The notes under the pieces are model-generated. The model did no database searches, was not told where the DNA came from, and worked only from the letters and a program-made list of their open reading frames with translations. A stretch of 10,086 nucleotides of DNA from Entamoeba invadens IP1 (taxonomy: Eukaryota > Evosea > Mastigamoebida > Endamoebidae): the NCBI RefSeq assembly GCF_000330505.1, contig NW_004191869.1:20232-30317 (forward strand), in the 5' to 3' direction. Numbering within the stretch: position 1 is the first letter of the stretch; every line of letters starts with the position of its first letter. Below are positions 1-6,246 of this stretch, in pieces. The translations under genes and the position numbers were made by a program.

Positions 1-159
1 ATCATCATCTATATATAAAATGTGCATTTTTCATCATCTAAATATAGAATTATTAAGATAAAAGAAAAAAGAAAAAACATTGTGCTAATAATTTGTATTA
101 TTATATATAATATCGTAATAGTACACCATTCATAATCATTTATTATATCATTTAAATTA
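1..159 (+). repeat. Left terminal inverted repeat of element A
   Basis: This arm matches the reverse complement of 1236-1394 at every base I compared. Identity stops at position 160 (T here, A in the other arm) and the sequences then diverge completely. The arm starts ATCATCATCTATATATAAAA and contains a second, similar block near 32-47 (CATCATCTAAATATA), so it carries a degenerate subterminal repeat. The arm may extend left of the window. Confidence 0.9.
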
Positions 160-1235
160 TGACAACACTTGTAATTTGGTCAATAAATGAAAACTTATTT
201 TAAAGTAACTTGACACACTTGATACAGTTAACCACATTTAAATTTATTTATTAAATAAACAATTGTTTACAGAAAAAAATACTTTAATATGAATTGTCAA
301 AAGTACCCAATTGTTGATAGATTTGCTATTTTTTGATAGTATGTTTATTGTGTTTAATTGACATTATTTTTCTCATACATAATACTTACAGGCTTTTGTT
401 TAATATTAAAACCATATTTAAACAGTTTTCAAAAGTGTTATATTACTATGTCAAATTATATTGTTAAAGATGAGTTATTTTTGTTTTTTAATAAACAATT
501 CTGATAATTCACAAATTCATTGAAAGTTTTTCTGTATTTGTTTGTAAACATTAATAACAAAACATATTATACAAATTATAATTATCAATCAAATTCAGAT
601 TGATTGAAATTTATGTTTATATTATTCTCGTGTTATTTTAATCAAGAAAATGAATATTTAAGCCTGTTATATTACAATATTAACATTTTGAGTGTTTTTC
701 AAATAGATTCAATTCAAATTCATTAAAAAGTATAAAAACATATAATGAATGTTTAAAAATGTATTTTTTGTATATTGTAATTTTTGATAAAATGATTGTT
801 ATTCATAAATTTGTAAATAAATATAAATTTTTACATTACAAATATTAAAAATTAATCGTTTAACAATTTTCAAAACATTCATTTTTCTGTGTTTCATGTT
901 AAGTCATTAAAACACAATATGTTGTTCAAAATATTTCGTTTAAAATATCAATGAATGTTTATACCATTAATTCAACAATAATTCACATTAAAATGTTAAA
1001 AATGTTAATATATTGATGTTATATCGTTGTATCAAGCTCTGTCACTTGTTTATACAATATTTTATAATAAAATGTCGAACAATAAAAATTTAGTTACATC
1101 AAATATTTAAACAATCAATTTATGATGAATAGCAAAAATAACAAATTGTGATAACAATCAAACATTGTTATTGACTATTTGATTTTTTATTGTTGGTGTT
1201 ACAATTGATAAATGTGATAAACATGTTATAATCAT

Positions 1236-1394
1236 TAATTTAAATGATATAATAAATGATTATGAATGGTGTACTATTACGATATTATATATAATAATAC
1301 AAATTATTAGCACAATGTTTTTTCTTTTTTCTTTTATCTTAATAATTCTATATTTAGATGATGAAAAATGCACATTTTATATATAGATGATGAT
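1236..1394 (-). repeat. Right terminal inverted repeat of element A
   Basis: This is the reverse-complement arm of 1-159, ending in TATATATAGATGATGAT at 1394. It contains a pyrimidine tract (about 1318-1334) that matches the purine tract at 61-77 of the left arm. The arm is complete on the inner side. Its outer limit is set only by the window start cutting off the partner arm. Confidence 0.9.
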
Positions 1395-1466
1395 TTTGTA
1401 TTATAGATTATTTACGACTGAATATACTATTTCAAATTTTTTCACGTTTTTTTTAACAAAAAAGTT

Positions 1467-1574
1467 TTAATGAAAAATAGCGGAGGACTTTCATTGTTGT
1501 GTTAATTGTAACTAACTAGCTACGGAGACGTATCAAAAGTCTCCGCAATATCAACGGAAACACTTTTTCATTAA
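1467..1574. repeat. Nested inverted repeat with GCGGAG core
   Basis: The outer arms TTAATGAAAAA (1467-1477) and TTTTTCATTAA (1564-1574) are exact reverse complements. Inside them, CGGAGAC (1523-1529) pairs perfectly with GTCTCCG (1539-1545) across a 9-base loop. GCGGAGGACTTT (1480-1491) can pair instead with AAAGTCTCCGC (1536-1546) if one G bulges out. A related CGGAAAC lies at 1554-1560. The two inner pairings are mutually exclusive. This GC-rich island is conspicuous in otherwise nearly pure A/T DNA. It could be a small palindromic element, a structured transcript or a protein-binding site; the sequence does not decide. Confidence 0.55.
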
Positions 1575-1786
1575 TCAATACAAATTCCCCGTTCACACAA
1601 CTCAATTGTGGTTTTTATATATATTTGTAAAAATAATAATTTTCATTTTTTTTATATTTTTAAAATAAGAAATAATCTTTCGATTGCAAAATAATAATAA
1701 TATTGTGATTGTATATACTATATATAATTAATTTTATAAATAAAAATATGTTTGTATCTTAATTAGTAAAAAATATAATTATTATT

Positions 1787-1936
1787 AAAAATCATCATCG
1801 TGTATAGTAAAATTAATTTTTTTCTTTGTTATATTTTTAAAATCATCACCATATAAATAGAGTTCAAAATTCACTGTGATATTTATTTTCACAGTGATTT
1901 TTACACTTCATGATGATTTTTCAAATTCACTGTGAT
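1787..1936. repeat. Inverted and direct repeat cluster (ATCATCAT and TCACTGTGA)
   Basis: AAAAATCATCAT (1787-1798) and ATGATGATTTTT (1910-1921) form a 12-bp inverted repeat about 135 bp across. Between and beside them lie TCACTGTGA (1871-1879), its reverse complement TCACAGTGA (1889-1897) and a third copy TCACTGTGA (1927-1935). The first and third sit in an imperfect direct repeat, TTCAAA(A)TTCACTGTGAT. The first two can form a 9-bp stem with a 9-base loop. It may be a tiny MITE-like remnant or a simple repeat cluster. Confidence 0.5.
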
Positions 1937-2107
1937 CGCCTTTAATTTAATAATTTATATAAAATTTTAAATTTATATTAAAAACAACATTTAAATTATT
2001 TTAATAAATATAATATTAAAATATATAATGTTTTTCAAATGTAATTTTATTTATAACTAATAGTATTTAATTTAATCTTATTATTGTTTAATTATTCAAA
2101 AAACCTT

Positions 2108-2156
2108 TATAGTCGGGTGATAAAGGGGGTTAATTTGGGACAGAAGTAGTTAATTT
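2108..2156 (+). repeat. Left TIR of element B
   Basis: It has nine mismatches in 49 positions against the reverse complement of 2871-2919, five of them in the central block around 2128-2136. The conserved blocks are TATAGTCGGG, GATAAA, TTAA, GGGACA and GTAGTTAATTT. The inner motif AGTAGTTAATT recurs in inverted orientation at 2216-2228 (AATTAACTACTTT), outside the right arm. The left end therefore has an extra copy, as seen in elements whose transposase binds internal repeats. Confidence 0.75.
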
Positions 2157-2288
2157 GAGTAAAAAACTATAAAATATAATTTATTTAACCATAAAAGTAT
2201 TAGAAGGGTTTTTTCAATTAACTACTTTGAAAATAATAAAAGAAAACCATAACTTTCTATTTTTGATATTATTCAATCTTTGAAAACA

Positions 2289-2719
2289 ATGGAAGAAGAA
2301 GAGAAAGGAACCCTTGATGAAATAACCACAGGCAATCAACATAAAAAAGCAATTTAAATACAAGAAACCAGTTTAAAAACTGTATTTCAATATATATTCA
2401 CGATGTATATGGTTAAAATGCCAGAGTTTAATGAATTAACAACAGTGTCAATTTTTGAAAGTGTCAGGGAATCACTGAAAAATCATCATTTGTTATTTCA
2501 ATCTTTCAATCTTTCGTTGTTGAACCATTTCCATTGAGAAAAGATAAGAGAAAGACCATTTTAACATAAAAACAATTGGAGTTGAAAAAGAGCAGAAAAG
2601 AAATGAAACAAAGGAAAAAACAAAGGAAAAATTCTTTAACAAAACAAGTTTCAGACAAACCATAAAAAGTGCTGCGTTTTAGACTTCCACATTTTTTAAG
2701 TGAACAAATTGAGGTGTTT
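2289..2719 (+). pseudogene. Decayed reading frame inside element B
   Basis: Coding-like sequence runs from an ATG at 2289 in one frame, interrupted by a single TAA (2355-2357), to about 2500. It then continues in another frame to about 2720, with TAAs at 2567-2569 and 2663-2665. The frame change coincides with a tandem 8-bp duplication, TTTCAATC TTTCAATC, near 2497-2512. Ignoring one copy joins the two frames. The predicted residues look protein-like: an acidic start (MEEEEKGTLDEI), a central stretch with MPEFNELTTVSIFESV, then a strongly basic Lys/Arg/Gln-rich stretch, then RLPHFLSEQIEVF. I do not recognise the family. Its place inside a TIR element suggests transposase or passenger-gene remains, but no catalytic motif is visible. 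Confidence 0.45.
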
Positions 2720-2870
2720 TTGTTTATTTTTGAAATAGAAATTTATAATTATTCAATTTATAATCATTTAAAATAAAAAACGATAATTTATATTATTATT
2801 TTAATTTTATGTTTATTTTGACCTTTAAATAGATTTTTTAAAAATTATAGTTTCAAAATTATATTTATCA

Positions 2871-2919
2871 AAATTAACTACCTTTGTCCCTTTTTAATGC
2901 CATTTATCCCCCGACTATA
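2871..2919 (-). repeat. Right TIR of element B
   Basis: This is the reverse-complement partner of 2108-2156, starting AAATTAACTACC and ending CCCGACTATA. Beyond the arms on the inner side the two sequences stop matching within a few bases, which fixes the arm length at about 49 bp. Confidence 0.75.
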
Positions 2920-3243
2920 TAATGATAATAAACTAAATTACAAAAGATAATTATTTTATATTATTCATATATTAAAAATATTTAATTATATATTATTAAT
3001 TTTCAATATAATAATAGTTAATAAAAAAATAAACCAAAAAAACACTTCAAATTAGATTAAAAATCCCTAAGATATTTATTACTTTTTATTATTGAAAATA
3101 ATAATAAAAAACCTTTTTCTATTTAACAAATAAAATAATTAAAAAAATTACCAAAAACAAAAAAAAACAAATAGTAAAAATTGTAATAAAAACCTTTTAC
3201 TTTCTAATATAAAAAATAAACTTGAAACCCCACATTCCACGAG
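2920..3243. other. AT-rich upstream region of the zinc-knuckle gene
   Basis: There is no gene here; the stretch is nearly pure A/T. An A/T hairpin pairs TTTTTATTATT (3083-3093) with AATAATAAAAA (3100-3110), which low complexity alone could produce. A TATA-like stretch, TAATATAAAAAATAAA (about 3206-3221), lies roughly 25-40 bases before the ATG at 3244. That would suit the very short 5' leaders known in Entamoeba, but it is weak evidence in such AT-rich DNA. Confidence 0.4.
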
Positions 3244-3993
3244 ATGGTTGATATAGAGTATTATAATATTTCATTCCAAATGGCAAATGCAACAAAATCC
3301 ACTGTTGAAACACTCTTTTCAAAGTATTCCCCCACCATTTTCGAATCATTTATACCCGAACAAAACCCCAAGCGCAAAGTCGACTTCATTGTAGAACTTC
3401 GAAAAAAGCGTGAAGCTATTATTGCACAGAAAGAGCTTATAGCGAGTGGTATCCACGGCTCAAATGTTTCCATTCGGAAAGTAGAAGGCCATGGTCGGTG
3501 TTTTTTGATCTCTGGACTTCCCAATGGCACCACTGTCAGCAATTTAAAGCAGTGGATTGAGAAGTATAACCCCATTAAAGTTGAATCTGTTGAAGTTGAG
3601 TTAGTCAACAAACGAGTGAACGTCACTCTTGGATTTAAAGACAAAGAATGCGCGAAGAAATTTGTGGACGAATTTTCGCAACAGGACATTGAAGGTGAAA
3701 AGGCGAAAGTCCGTAAAATCGACATCAAAGACAAAAAGTGTTTTGTATGTGGAAAGAAAGGGCATTTGAGTGGCAGTTGCCCAGAAAAGGAACAACATAA
3801 AGTTGTACAAGCGCAACCTAATAAGAAAGAAAAAGAGGAAAAAACAGAAACAACTCTTTTGGAAGAGAAAAAGGAGAAAAAAGTGAAGAAGGAAGCTTTA
3901 AAGAAAGAAAAAACAGTGCCACTGCAACTCCCTAAAGTTGACAAAAGAACAACAAAGAGAAAGAAGGCTGTTTCTCATTTAAAAAAGGACTGA
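3244..3993 (+). CDS. RRM-like and CCHC zinc-knuckle protein, probable RNA-binding
   Basis: This is a complete 249-residue frame from ATG to TGA without introns. Its GC content and codon use rise sharply above the flanking spacer. Residues about 5-80 have the beta-alpha-beta-beta-alpha-beta rhythm of an RRM. Residues 85-160 are a clearer RRM-like unit, with an RNP2-like CFLISGLP strand. The RNP1 strand (around RVNVTLGF) lacks the usual aromatic pattern. A CCHC zinc knuckle follows at C166, C169, H174 and C179 (C-x2-C-x4-H-x4-C). The remaining 70 residues are Lys/Glu-rich and end in basic clusters that could act as a nuclear localisation signal. This order fits single-stranded RNA binding, perhaps in RNA processing or ribosome biogenesis. 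The specific role and ortholog are unknown. No retroelement protease or polymerase adjoins it, so a Gag origin is less likely. Confidence 0.8.
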   Translation: MVDIEYYNISFQMANATKSTVETLFSKYSPTIFESFIPEQNPKRKVDFIVELRKKREAIIAQKELIASGIHGSNVSIRKVEGHGRCFLISGLPNGTTVSNLKQWIEKYNPIKVESVEVELVNKRVNVTLGFKDKECAKKFVDEFSQQDIEGEKAKVRKIDIKDKKCFVCGKKGHLSGSCPEKEQHKVVQAQPNKKEKEEKTETTLLEEKKEKKVKKEALKKEKTVPLQLPKVDKRTTKRKKAVSHLKKD

Positions 3994-4454
3994 AGTAATT
4001 AAGCGATTTTTCTATTTGTTGGAGTCATACTTTTTGATTATTTAATAGCAAAATTCAGCGATGTTCACTCTTTAATATTCATTTTTTTCATTAGTTTCAT
4101 TTCATTGTAAAATGTAAATTTATTGAAATGAAAATTTATTAAAAATTGTTTTGTAAAAAATGGGTTAAAATATCCAAAACTTGTATTAATGTGAATTGTA
4201 TATAATTATATCTTCATTTTGTAAAGTCGCATGGTCATATTTAAATTATTATAATCTTTTAAAACTGAAATGGATGTAAGTTAACTGTCAATTAAATTGA
4301 AATTTAGACATTATAAATTTTATTCAAAATAATTCGCTTGAATTTTTTAATAAAATACAAGTTAAGTCTCTGAGTTATCTTTAATGTTAAAAAATAAAAT
4401 TAAGTATCGAATTGTTGAATTAAAACTTAAAATTCGATTTGAAATTTACAGTTA
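3994..4454. other. Intergenic spacer upstream of the LRR gene
   Basis: This is AT-rich DNA without a reading frame of note. A short near-direct repeat, AAATTTATTGAAATG / AAAATTTATTAAAAA, lies around 4115-4146. An 8-bp inverted repeat, ATCGAATT (4406-4413) and AATTCGAT (4431-4438), lies 17-49 bases before the ATG at 4455. It could be a regulatory site or chance. I could not pick out the GAAC or TATA-like core elements of Entamoeba promoters with confidence. Confidence 0.4.
3996..4020 (+). terminator. Putative polyadenylation region of the zinc-knuckle gene
   Basis: TAATT begins 3 bases after the stop codon and is followed by a T-rich stretch (GATTTTTCTATTTGTT). Entamoeba 3' ends are known to use a UAAUU-like motif shortly after the stop plus a U-rich tract. 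The match is plausible but easy to meet by chance in this base composition. Confidence 0.35.
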
Positions 4455-5219
4455 ATGAGTAAAATTGATTTATTCAACATCCTCACAGTCGCAAAATACT
4501 TTCTTTCAATTTCCGATTTTATTATATTATCACAAGTAAATAGTAAATATTTAAAAATATTTGACTGTTTTCACTTCAACCCTTTTCCACTTTCAGCAAC
4601 GACTAGAAAGTTTTTCACAAATTTGGAAACCCTTCATTTGTGGTCAACTACAGATGAGACTTTTGGAAACAGAGTTCCAAAGAGATATATTGAAGAGACT
4701 GAACAATTTCCAGATACTCCACAACACTCTTCTGAAGAACACAATTCAGACGAAGAACTTGAATTACACGATGAATTCAAAAAAGAACAAAGAACAACAG
4801 AAACCTTTTTTAATATTGTTATTTGGTATCAAGTCGATTTTAAAACAACTACAATATACAGGACTAATAATATGGTGTTTAAAAATGTAACATATACCAC
4901 GAAAGATGTCAAGGAGTTTGGAACGACAATTCCAGATATTGTAAACACTCTTGGGGAGTTTACTTTTACTCTTCAAAACACGACAAAAGAACAAATGAAA
5001 GACTTTAAAATACCAAGTCACATCACTTCAATAAGAAATGAATGCTTTAAAGGAAACACCAATCTTTCTCAATTATCATTTGGACCAAATTTATTATCTA
5101 TTGGCGAATCTGCTTTTGTTAATATCAACAATCTTCACATAGACATCAATTCTAAAGTATCTATACTATCTATACCAACTAAAAAGGTTAAGAAAATTTT
5201 ATTGGGATGGAGCGCCTAA
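4455..5219 (+). CDS. BspA-like LRR protein, N-terminal part
   Basis: This 254-residue segment starts at an ATG and opens with the cap typical of Entamoeba BspA-like proteins. Residues 1-60 include a KYFLSISDF motif, FHFNPFPL at about 39-46 and the FFTNLETLHLW strand. Residues 79-113 are an acidic, low-complexity insertion rich in Glu, Asp and Ser. Then come an IVIWYQVDF strand, the FKNVTYTTKD motif and the first LRR_5-type units (IPSHITSIRNECFKGNTNL and the next, to about residue 227). In this family the LRR solenoid is thought to mediate protein binding at the cell surface, although no signal peptide is visible here. The last residues before TAA (around KKILLGWSA) are probably near the frame break. 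Confidence 0.65.
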   Translation: MSKIDLFNILTVAKYFLSISDFIILSQVNSKYLKIFDCFHFNPFPLSATTRKFFTNLETLHLWSTTDETFGNRVPKRYIEETEQFPDTPQHSSEEHNSDEELELHDEFKKEQRTTETFFNIVIWYQVDFKTTTIYRTNNMVFKNVTYTTKDVKEFGTTIPDIVNTLGEFTFTLQNTTKEQMKDFKIPSHITSIRNECFKGNTNLSQLSFGPNLLSIGESAFVNINNLHIDINSKVSILSIPTKKVKKILLGWSA

Positions 5220-5235
5220 TTGGCATATTTGTTGA

Positions 5236-5769
5236 TCCCACTGTTACAATAAGTTCTCTGATATAACAAAACTTGAAAACAAATTTGAAATACCAAATTG
5301 TGTGACTCAAATCAATGAAAATGCACTGCAGAACTGTGTACACCTGACTCGGATAACACTCCCAGAAAGTGTTAAAGTGTTAGGGATGTCTTCATTTTGT
5401 GAATGTGGAGGAATTGAAGAAATTACAATACCAGAAGGTATCACAGAAATTCCTGCTTGGTGTTTTGGTAAGTGTTTTTCATTAAGAATTGTATCACTTC
5501 CAAAAAGTGTTGAACGCATCGGACAATTCGCATTCTTTTGGTGCCGGTCACTTCTTATTTTCAATGGTGGTGATTCGCTTGAAAACGTTGGTGCGTTTTG
5601 TTTTAAAGATTGTTATTCGCTCAAAAGCGCTTCTTTCAGAAATAAAAATTTAAAAGTTGATATCGGCGCGTTTTTCAATTGTAACAAAATGAAGAGACTT
5701 GAAGTGAATGAAAACGTAATAACAAACAACTGGGAATTACCAAAGTGCACTAAAGTGGTTGTTATTTAG
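5236..5769 (+). CDS. BspA-like LRR protein, C-terminal part
   Basis: The frame is open from just after the TGA at 5233-5235 to the TAG at 5767-5769 and holds about five consecutive LRR_5 (BspA-type) units. Each unit carries the period IP-x2-V-x2-I-x4-F-x2-C-x-x-L, for example IPEGITEIPAWCFGKC and LPKSVERIGQFAFFWC. The later units drift from consensus and form a C-terminal cap ending CTKVVVI. No CAAX-type prenylation motif is present, although some Entamoeba BspA-like proteins are reported to have one. A GTG at 5302 is not a credible eukaryotic start, and the first ATG is at 5386. This is best read as the 3' end of the gene that starts at 4455. Confidence 0.6.
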   Translation, partial: SHCYNKFSDITKLENKFEIPNCVTQINENALQNCVHLTRITLPESVKVLGMSSFCECGGIEEITIPEGITEIPAWCFGKCFSLRIVSLPKSVERIGQFAFFWCRSLLIFNGGDSLENVGAFCFKDCYSLKSASFRNKNLKVDIGAFFNCNKMKRLEVNENVITNNWELPKCTKVVVI

Positions 5770-5772
5770 TAA

Positions 5773-5818
5773 ATTAATAGTTTAAAAACTAATTACTTTT
5801 CATACACTTTTTTTTATT
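5773..5818 (+). terminator. Putative polyadenylation region of the LRR locus
   Basis: AATTAATAG just after the stop codon and TAATT at 5790-5794 precede a pyrimidine-rich run ending in TTTTTTTT (about 5796-5816). This resembles Entamoeba 3'-end signals. The assignment is weak because such motifs are common in AT-rich DNA. Confidence 0.35.
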
Positions 5819-5903
5819 GTTACTATTTTTATGGTTTCCTTATTAGTATAAGTGTAACTTTATTTTATTTATTTTTTGTTGATAATAACAATTTATTATA
5901 TCA

Positions 5904-5939
5904 AATAACATATTTACTATAAATAGTAAATATGTTATT
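5904..5939. repeat. Perfect 17-bp inverted repeat (hairpin)
   Basis: AATAACATATTTACTAT pairs exactly with ATAGTAAATATGTTATT around a central AA. With only two unpaired bases the hairpin would need some fraying at the tip, or the site may act as a near-palindromic DNA-binding site. It lies 135 bases after the LRR stop and 383 bases before the TMK start. It is longer than a chance A/T palindrome would usually be and includes C/G pairs. Confidence 0.6.
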
Positions 5940-6015
5940 GTTTTTATTAAAAATTTTTATTTTTGTGTTAAAAGTTTGGAATATAATTAAACTCTTTCCG
6001 ACTCTCCGATTTTAA

Positions 6016-6027
6016 ACCAAATTTGGT
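6016..6027. promoter_or_regulatory. Palindrome ACCAAATTTGGT upstream of the TMK gene
   Basis: This is a perfect 12-bp palindrome. It extends to a near-palindrome, TTAAACCAAATTTGGTGTAA, with one mismatched pair. Palindromes of this size can be dimeric transcription-factor sites. It lies about 300 bp before the TMK ATG, and function is inferred from symmetry only. Confidence 0.25.
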
Positions 6028-6246
6028 GTAAAATTGTTAAAAAAAACAATCAAAAAATAATCTCCAAAAATATAAGAGTTATTATGAATAATGTGTTAAT
6101 GTTTTAAACAAAAAAATAATAATAATTGTTAATTTTAACTATATTAGTATATTTACCATAATAATATAATATTTATATAAATATTAATTCCAATTAATTG
6201 AAAAAAAATCAAATAAAAAATATCAAAACCAAAAACTTGTATAAAC

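Larger units (their letters stand above)
1..1394. mobile_element. Element A: putative non-autonomous DNA transposon with long perfect TIRs
   Basis: The first 159 bases are an exact reverse complement of 1236-1394, enclosing a 1076-bp interior. The interior (160-1235) is very AT-rich, has no reading frame of useful length on either strand, and shows only short internal repeats, such as AATGAATGTTTA at 744-755 and 950-961. Long identical inverted termini around a non-coding core are what is known of MITEs and non-autonomous Mutator-like elements, and DNA transposons are documented in some Entamoeba species. The left end coincides with the window edge, so the true boundary and any target-site duplication cannot be seen. 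The right flank begins TTTGTATTAT. The superfamily is not established. A perfect arm match implies recent insertion or arm homogenisation. Confidence 0.75.
1395..2107. other. Gene-free AT-rich spacer between elements A and B
   Basis: No open frame of useful size and no RNA gene that I recognise lie here. The stretch is mostly A/T runs and ATT/AAT microsatellite-like sequence. Two structured islands stand out and are listed separately: a nested inverted repeat with a GC-rich core (1467-1574) and a cluster of TCACTGTGA motifs (1787-1936). I tried to fold the GC-rich island as a tRNA and found no cloverleaf. Confidence 0.7.
2108..2919. mobile_element. Element B: degenerate Tc1/mariner-like DNA transposon
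   Basis: The ends are inverted repeats beginning TATAGTCGGG and ending CCCGACTATA. The 49-bp arms match at 40 of 49 positions. If TA at 2108-2109 and 2918-2919 is the target duplication, the element proper is 2110-2917 (808 bp), with termini TAGTCGGG/CCCGACTA. TA targets and short to medium TIRs are the known hallmark of Tc1/mariner elements, so that class is the best guess. The interior carries a broken coding-like stretch (about 2289-2719) and is otherwise AT-rich. Arm divergence and the broken frame suggest an older insertion than element A. The class assignment rests on ends only; no DDE catalytic triad is visible. Confidence 0.7.
4455..5769 (+). pseudogene. BspA-like LRR protein locus, frame interrupted near 5200-5260
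   Basis: Two open segments belong to one gene: 4455-5219 in one frame and 5236-5769 in another. The second segment has no in-frame ATG before 5386, which lies inside an LRR unit, so it is unlikely to be an independent gene. The LRR pattern continues across the join. Between the segments, plausible coding residues switch frame more than once (APNWHI near 5212-5229, then FVDPTVTISS near 5229-5258, then DITKLE from 5260). That favours several small indels over a clean intron. A GT-AG intron at 5187-5253 (67 nt) would restore the frame, but GTTAAG is a poor match to the usual Entamoeba donor GTTTGT. The locus could be a pseudogene, a spliced gene or an assembly error. Confidence 0.6.
5770..6246. 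other. Intergenic spacer between the LRR locus and the TMK gene
   Basis: No gene is visible. Two structured sites are listed separately: the 17-bp-stem hairpin at 5904-5939 and a 12-bp palindrome at 6016-6027. The rest is A/T-rich, with ATAATA runs around 6117-6185. Promoter elements of the downstream gene should lie in its 3' part, but I cannot identify them with confidence. Confidence 0.5.

Noticed and set aside
1480..1560. Possible tRNA or small structural RNA around the GCGGAG island
   Set aside because: No acceptor, D, anticodon and T arms can be laid out, and no A-box or B-box-like sequence is evident. Kept only as a nested inverted repeat.
3083..3110. A/T hairpin upstream of the zinc-knuckle gene as a terminator
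   Set aside because: It is composed only of A and T in the arms, within extreme A/T sequence, and is expected by chance.
1..3243. CRISPR array or bacterial operon
   Set aside because: No regularly spaced direct repeats, no Shine-Dalgarno-type spacing, and the gene families are eukaryotic.
3261..3944. 227-codon open frame on the minus strand opposite the zinc-knuckle gene
   Set aside because: Its Phe/Ser/Cys-rich translation is what the complement of a Lys/Glu-rich coding strand gives. The plus frame has a zinc knuckle and RRM-like pattern, so this is a shadow.
4561..5021. Alternative frames inside the LRR gene (4561-4890 plus, 4764-5021 minus)
   Set aside because: They overlap the frame carrying the conserved BspA-like cap and LRR motifs and show no family pattern.
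5302..5769. Independent gene starting at GTG 5302
   Set aside because: GTG is not a normal eukaryotic start, and the LRR pattern extends upstream of 5302, so this is the 3' part of the broken gene.
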